This document shows, one piece after another, positions 6,424 to 9,343 of a DNA stretch of 9,343 bases. The notes beneath the pieces are model-generated. The model was not told the origin of the DNA, did no database searches, and saw only the letters and a list, made by a program, of their open reading frames with translations. Where the stretch lies: the NCBI GenBank assembly GCA_964449845.1, contig CAYVES010000094.1, positions 1 to 9,343 of the forward strand, given 5' to 3'. The DNA is from SOKG01 sp964449845. GTDB lineage: Bacteria > Chloroflexota > Dehalococcoidia > SZUA-161. The position numbers and the translations under genes were made by a program. Numbering within the stretch: position 1 is the stretch's first letter; each line of letters opens with the position of its first letter.

Positions 6424-7095
6424 ATGGCTGTTCAGGTAGAGCTTCTGAAATCCATCCCTTACTTCTCCGGCCTCAGCGCTGCCGAGCTTGATTCGATCAA
6501 GGAGTTTGTCTTCGAAAAAGAGGTTGAGACGGGTGAGATGATCTTGCTTGAGGATGAACCCGCCGAGGCATTGTATTTTGTCACGTCCGGCGCAGTGAGG
6601 GTGTTCAAGACGTCGAGTGATGGCAAGGAGCAGATTCTCTCCTTCATACGTCCTGGAGAATCCTTCAATGACGTACCTGTATTCGACGGCGGCCCGAACC
6701 TTGCCAGCGCCCAAGCCGTAGGACCGGTTGTTCTTTACGGCATAAGAAACAGCGACATTGAGGTTATCCTCAGGAGTCACCCGCAGGTGTCCCTGAATGT
6801 AACCCGTGTCCTGTCACAGCAGACACGACGCCTGGTATCGCTGGTAGAAGACCTGTCCTTCAGGCAGGTTATAGCCAGGGTGGCTAAGATACTGCTGGAG
6901 TATGCCAGTGATGGAACAGGGCCTAAGCTGAGGCTCACACATCAAGAGATGGCAGCCATGGCCGGTACTGCTCGGGAGATGGTCGGCCGGTCGCTCAAAT
7001 CCCTGGAGAATGAAGGGGCAATCAGGTTAGAGCGCCAACGAATCGTGATCACCGATAAGGAAGCCCTCAGAGAAATGGCAGGCGTAGTTGATTGA
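6424..7095 (+). CDS. CRP/FNR-family transcriptional regulator
   Basis: The 223-residue product has an N-terminal cyclic-nucleotide-binding-type beta-barrel (about residues 10-120, with EDEPAEALYFVTSGAVRVF and RPGESF) and a C-terminal winged helix (about 150-215). The recognition helix reads AREMVGRSLKSLE; R184, E185, G188 and R189 match the RExVGR residues that contact DNA in E. coli CRP, rather than the ExxSR of FNR. No N-terminal cysteines are present, so an FNR-type oxygen-sensing Fe-S cluster is excluded; the effector is unknown. I chose ATG 6424 because GAGG (6411-6414) lies 9 bases upstream and the family alignment starts there; in-frame ATGs at 6394 and 6409 lack a good ribosome binding site. 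Having its own promoter and standing before the redox module suggests it may control that module. Confidence 0.92.
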   Translation: MAVQVELLKSIPYFSGLSAAELDSIKEFVFEKEVETGEMILLEDEPAEALYFVTSGAVRVFKTSSDGKEQILSFIRPGESFNDVPVFDGGPNLASAQAVGPVVLYGIRNSDIEVILRSHPQVSLNVTRVLSQQTRRLVSLVEDLSFRQVIARVAKILLEYASDGTGPKLRLTHQEMAAMAGTAREMVGRSLKSLENEGAIRLERQRIVITDKEALREMAGVVD

Positions 7096-7156
7096 GACAT
7101 AGGTCGCAGACAGCCAATATACTCAGATTCTAAGATGATGATGGAGGCAGATAGCA

Positions 7157-7375
7157 ATGGCTGAAATGCCTGTGATAGACCGAGAAAAGTGCGACGGATG
7201 TGGATTATGTATCAGCGTCTGCCATTGCAACATCCTGGTGCTGGTTGACAACGTTGTAACTGTCGTAGAAAACAAGAAGTGCGCCTCATGCAACCGCTGG
7301 TGCGCTCAGTGCGAGCTTATATGCCCCACCGGAGCCATAAGTTGCCCCTTTGAGGTAGTCATCGAAGAGCGCTAG
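7157..7375 (+). CDS. Small ferredoxin-like protein with two 4Fe-4S motifs, the second with unusual spacing
   Basis: ATG 7157 follows GGAGG (7143-7147) at 9 bases. The 72 residues contain 11 cysteines. The first motif, CDGCGLCISVC (C12, C15, C18, C22), is a canonical CxxCxxCxxxC, but the usual following Pro is replaced by HCN, adding C24. The second, CASCNRWCAQCELICP, reads CxxCxxxCxxCxxxCP (C42, C45, C49, C52, C56): five Cys with one more residue in the first gap than the standard ferredoxin motif. A further C63 follows. It is probably a cytoplasmic electron carrier holding two 4Fe-4S clusters. It lies 61 bases after the CRP-like gene, probably co-transcribed, and may feed the cytochrome-ferredoxin fusion downstream. 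Confidence 0.85.
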   Translation: MAEMPVIDREKCDGCGLCISVCHCNILVLVDNVVTVVENKKCASCNRWCAQCELICPTGAISCPFEVVIEER

Positions 7376-7460
7376 ACAGCGCCGAATACCACTTCCCCGA
7401 GTTTCTCCCTCAACTAGCCCCATCCAAATAGCAGCATTCCCCAGTCATGGTATTCCCAAT

Positions 7461-7474
7461 GCGACAAAAGTCGC
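7461..7474 (+). other. Small perfect hairpin in the 155-base gap after the ferredoxin gene
   Basis: GCGAC-AAAA-GTCGC is a 5-bp stem with an AAAA loop. There is no following T-run. The rest of the gap (7376-7530) shows no convincing promoter or gene. Confidence 0.25.
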
Positions 7475-7530
7475 TTACAGAAGCCACACTGTAGCTTAGA
7501 ATGGCTTTGATTGGTATATGGGAGCAGACG

Positions 7531-7743
7531 ATGAGGAATGTGCTTGATAAAGCTGAGCCTGAAAAGAAGCGAATAGCCGAGGTGCAGTGTATCCACTACT
7601 GGATAATAGAAAGCCCTGATGGGCCTACCAGTAGAGGTGTGTGCAAGTACTGCGGCGCAGTAAAGGAGTTCAAGAATTATATGCCTTACCCATCGTGGGA
7701 AGGTGGTATGCCCACGCCTGATCATGGTTCTGGAAAGCAATAA
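7531..7743 (+). CDS. Small zinc-ribbon-like protein (CxH...CxxC), function unknown
   Basis: ATG 7531 has GGGAG (7520-7524) six bases upstream and gives 70 residues; an in-frame ATG at 7501 would add ten but lacks a clear ribosome binding site. The core reads CIHYWIIESPDGPTSRGVC followed by KYCGAVKEF. C20, H22, C38 and C41 are plausible Zn ligands for a single ribbon. Short proteins with this HYWIIE-P-GPTSRGxCxxCG core are, as far as I recall, common in Chloroflexota and have no assigned function. The N-terminal half is charged and helical, the C-terminal end Pro/Gly-rich. It is followed after 34 bases by another zinc-ribbon gene. Confidence 0.75.
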   Translation: MRNVLDKAEPEKKRIAEVQCIHYWIIESPDGPTSRGVCKYCGAVKEFKNYMPYPSWEGGMPTPDHGSGKQ

Positions 7744-7777
7744 ATGTCCGCATGCGCCGAGCGAGGGGGTGAAAAAG

Positions 7778-8008
7778 ATGAGGCTTCGATGTCCGGGCCA
7801 AGATAACAGATGGCTGCGGGTGGAGCTCTACAAGTGCCCAAACTGCGGTGCCGAAGAAGAGATCTTCTCCAATGAGACCAGGGTGAAGTGCCACGAGTGC
7901 GGCGAGTGGATTTATAAAGAGAAGCTGCCCTCGTGCATCAACTGGTGCGCGTCAGCCCGACAGTGCCTGGGAGAGGAAAGATGGAAGGAGTTGAAGGGCT
8001 GCGAGTAA
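7778..8008 (+). CDS. Cys-rich zinc-ribbon protein with CPGQD motif, function unknown
   Basis: ATG 7778 follows GAGGGGG (7763-7769) at eight bases. The frame is open further upstream but would then overlap the preceding gene. The 76 residues hold ten cysteines in an ordered pattern: CPGQD at 5-9, a zinc ribbon CPNC (20-23) with CHEC (38-41), then SCINWCASARQCLGE with C53, C57 and C63, and C75 near the end. The combination CPGQDxR, CPxCG, CxxCG, CxxWC..A.QCLG resembles a small family of anaerobe proteins that I recall beside HD-domain phosphohydrolases; none is present here. The last cysteines could bind a second metal or an Fe-S cluster. Function unknown. Confidence 0.75.
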   Translation: MRLRCPGQDNRWLRVELYKCPNCGAEEEIFSNETRVKCHECGEWIYKEKLPSCINWCASARQCLGEERWKELKGCE

Positions 8009-8037
8009 TATGGATTTCGGGCGAGGAGGTGAAATCT

Positions 8038-8211
8038 TTGGACAGGACATTGGAAGAAGAGATACGGGCTTCTCTGATCGACGGCAGGCTCCCCTGCGCT
8101 GTAGCGTTCAAGATAGCCAGGAAGCTTAAAGTCAGCCCTCGACAGGTTGGCGATGCGGCGAACAAGCTGAGTATCAAGATCGCTAGTTGCCAGCTGGGCT
8201 GTTTTCCATAA
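8038..8211 (+). CDS. 57-residue HTH-like protein ending in CQLGCFP
   Basis: I chose TTG 8038 because AGGAGGTG (8024-8031) lies at proper spacing and the product then starts with the helical stretch MDRTLEEEIRASL. The in-frame ATG at 7981 would overlap the previous gene and add unrelated sequence. The 57 residues contain CAVAFKIARKLKVSPRQVGDAANKL, which in order and spacing looks like a helix-turn-helix (KIARKL, turn KVSP, RQVGDAANKL), then the tail CQLGCFP. C20, C51 and C55 could form a metal site. I recall similar one-domain proteins in anaerobic bacteria near molybdopterin or formate dehydrogenase functions, but that is memory, not evidence from this sequence. It may be a small DNA-binding or metal-responsive protein. 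Confidence 0.65.
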   Translation: MDRTLEEEIRASLIDGRLPCAVAFKIARKLKVSPRQVGDAANKLSIKIASCQLGCFP

Positions 8212-8243
8212 CATCGATGGCAGTCCTTCTCTGAGGAGGTTTG

Positions 8244-8275
8244 GGACATAGCATGTCCTGGTGGACAAGTGGACA
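8244..8275 (+). promoter_or_regulatory. GGACA/TGTCC palindrome and repeats in the cytochrome gene leader
   Basis: GGACAT-AGC-ATGTCC (8244-8258) is a perfect 6-bp inverted repeat. TGTCC (8254-8258) can instead pair with GGACA at 8263-8267 (loop TGGT), and a third GGACA lies at 8271-8275. The arrangement could be a protein operator or a pair of mutually exclusive RNA hairpins in the 110-base leader of the cytochrome gene. Confidence 0.35.
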
Positions 8276-8293
8276 GCATACCAGTGTTGCAGA

Positions 8294-8323
8294 ATAATCC
8301 ATGTAACGCGGAGGATGGATTAT
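8294..8323 (+). promoter_or_regulatory. Hairpin enclosing the ribosome binding site and start codon of the cytochrome gene
   Basis: ATAATCCAT (8294-8302) and ATGGATTAT (8315-8323) form a perfect 9-bp stem with a 12-base loop. The ribosome binding site GGAGG (8310-8314) lies in the loop and the first two bases of the start codon (8322-8323) lie in the stem. Such a weak, AT-rich stem could limit translation initiation. Confidence 0.45.
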
Positions 8324-9059
8324 GGACTATATGAGGGCACGTGTAGCAGGCCCAAGAAGTAACCGGCGGATACTGCACTGGGTAGTGGCAGCAGCCTTCT
8401 TCGTCCTATTCATCACCGGGTTGATTGTGTTCGTTCCTGCTCTTTCCGGACTCGCCGCCGGTGGCTGGACCCGCATGGTTCACCGCGTTGCTGCAGTGAT
8501 CCTGATAGGTGCACCCGTGATCTATGCCCTAATTAACACCACGACCGCTCGCCGCTGGCTAGAGGAAGCCTTGTTTTGGGACAGAAAAACCCTCGTCACC
8601 GCAAGCAACCGCAACACGTGGAAAAAGACACACAAGCTGTTGATAGCAATCGGCTTTGTCCTCTTCGCAGTGACCGGTATGATCCAGTGGCTCCTTAAGG
8701 GAATAGTGCCATCCCAGGTGTTCCAGTGGAGCTTATCAGTCCATGACATTGTTTTCTTTGGTGCTGCCCTGGTTTTAGCGTATCACCTCTACTACGAGTT
8801 GGATTGGTGGCTATGGAAGAGGAGGTATTGTCGTCACTGCAGCCTCGTCTACTGTGTCGATGCATGCCCTACCAGGGCTCTGACACGTGGGCCAGATGGC
8901 AGCATAGAATACTATCCCCAGAGGTGCAATAACTGCAGGCTATGTATGGAATACTGCCGCCGCAATTCTCACCACAAGAAAGTTGCTGAAGTAAACGCAG
9001 AAGAATCACGAGGCACACTAGGTCGCGGAGAGACGGAAATACCAAATAGTAGATTCTAA
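8322..9059 (+). CDS. Cytochrome b561/formate dehydrogenase gamma-like membrane protein fused to a two-cluster ferredoxin domain
   Basis: ATG 8322 has GGAGG (8310-8314) seven bases upstream. The 245 residues contain four membrane segments (about 17-39, 51-72, 103-125, 138-160) with histidines suited to bind b hemes (H19, H54, H104, H141, H155), as in the membrane subunit of formate dehydrogenase-N and Ni-Fe hydrogenases. A C-terminal cytoplasmic domain (about 168-216) has CRHCSLVYCVDACP (C170, C173, C178, C182) and CNNCRLCMEYC (C202, C205, C208, C212), enough for two 4Fe-4S clusters; the first motif has a longer gap than usual. The protein could move electrons between the quinone pool and cytoplasmic Fe-S partners. 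Membrane subunit and ferredoxin are normally separate proteins, so the fusion is notable. No catalytic subunit is in the window. The last codons read into a repeat-like AT-rich stretch, so the tail EIPNSRF may not be ancestral. Confidence 0.85.
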   Translation: MDYMRARVAGPRSNRRILHWVVAAAFFVLFITGLIVFVPALSGLAAGGWTRMVHRVAAVILIGAPVIYALINTTTARRWLEEALFWDRKTLVTASNRNTWKKTHKLLIAIGFVLFAVTGMIQWLLKGIVPSQVFQWSLSVHDIVFFGAALVLAYHLYYELDWWLWKRRYCRHCSLVYCVDACPTRALTRGPDGSIEYYPQRCNNCRLCMEYCRRNSHHKKVAEVNAEESRGTLGRGETEIPNSRF

Positions 9060-9119
9060 AGGATACCAAATGTCCAAGATACAAATGCTGCAAACGTCTT
9101 GAACTCGGGGCATTTGTAT
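9039..9119. repeat. AT-rich repeat cluster with perfect 10-bp inverted repeat
   Basis: ATACAAATGC (9079-9088) and GCATTTGTAT (9110-9119) are perfect inverted 10-mers with a 21-base loop. ATACCAAAT occurs at 9039-9047 and 9063-9071, a near repeat of the same word. The first copy lies inside the last codons of the cytochrome gene. The hairpin might act as a transcript end but has no T-run. It looks like a dispersed intergenic repeat. Confidence 0.5.
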
Positions 9120-9343
9120 TTCGAATTTGTCCGGGATTGCGAAGCAAGCAATGCGCTCAAGCGGCAGGGATGTTCCTTCCCGGGAGGCAACGGTCGGGAT
9201 CAGGGTGACCTGAAGTCCTGGGTGTTTGTACAATGCGCCTCCACACCCCCGAAACTCCTGCGCCAAAAACAAGTGGTTTCGGAGCGCCTCCCTTGTCGCT
9301 GGAGAATGCCATCTTTGAACGTACGGCCCTCCAGGACCAGAGC
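9120..9343. other. Right-end stretch with no supportable gene
   Basis: Frames are open on both strands to the window edge, but none has a ribosome binding site, a recognisable motif or protein-like composition. It may be intergenic sequence or the decayed end of a gene lying beyond the window. Confidence 0.4.

Noticed and set aside
7414..7740. Open frame on the - strand with CGFCKR near its end.
   Set aside because: It overlaps a zinc-ribbon gene with a better start on the + strand; one CxxC in an antisense frame is not enough support.
8212..8332. Open frame continuing after the stop of the CQLGCFP protein, suggesting a readthrough extension or small gene.
   Set aside because: It has no start with a fitting ribosome binding site and no recognisable content; the CQLGCFP end looks natural and the region is better explained as a structured leader.
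9120..9343. Open frames on both strands at the right edge.
   Set aside because: Being open on both strands, without motifs or starts, they cannot be told from chance.
1..9343. CRISPR arrays, tRNA or rRNA genes and transposase genes.
   Set aside because: No spaced direct-repeat array, no cloverleaf with tRNA consensus and no transposase motif was seen; the only repeats are short intergenic elements.

Overview
The window looks like the chromosome of a strict anaerobe. Ten complete genes, one 5'-truncated gene and one gene fragment all lie on the + strand. The redox proteins are those obligate anaerobes use to remove O2, peroxide or NO: a flavin reductase-rubredoxin fusion, a rubrerythrin and a class A flavodiiron protein. 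The style of the small Cys-rich proteins suggests a Dehalococcoidia-like Chloroflexota. That placement rests on recalled protein style only, since there is no rRNA or other phylogenetic marker here.

Layout. 2-490 is the 3' part of a flavin reductase with a C-terminal rubredoxin. 572-727 is a 51-residue protein with a strong ribosome binding site and a CCGHYGEPGC tail. 728-1029 is a 300-base non-coding strip containing two diverged copies of one repeat and, between them, a MITE-like palindromic element. 1030-1524 is a DUF4760-like membrane-anchored protein. 1609-4239 is a Cu(I)-exporting P1B-1 ATPase with a YHS metal-binding N-terminus, preceded by a leader that can fold as a three-way junction. 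4257-4353 is a degraded copy of the start of the flavodiiron gene, just before the rubrerythrin (4377-4985). The intact flavodiiron gene follows at 5079-6263.

From 6364 a new unit seems to begin. An extended -10 promoter, framed by an inverted repeat, precedes a CRP-family regulator (6424-7095). Downstream and co-directional are a two-cluster ferredoxin-like protein (7157-7375), two small zinc-ribbon proteins (7531-7743, 7778-8008), a 57-residue HTH-like protein ending in CQLGCFP (8038-8211) and a cytochrome b561-type membrane protein fused to a two-cluster ferredoxin domain (8322-9059). The right end (9060-9343) holds an inverted repeat and no gene I can support.

How they may work together. 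The first half reads as oxygen and metal stress defence: the flavin reductase-rubredoxin can pass NAD(P)H electrons to the flavodiiron protein and rubrerythrin, while the ATPase exports copper. The second half reads as a regulated electron-transfer module with a quinone-facing cytochrome b, but its catalytic partner is not in the window. The less ordinary observations are the decayed duplicate of the flavodiiron start including its ribosome binding site, the hairpin enclosing the ribosome binding site and start of the cytochrome gene, and the run of four small Cys-containing proteins after the CRP-like gene.
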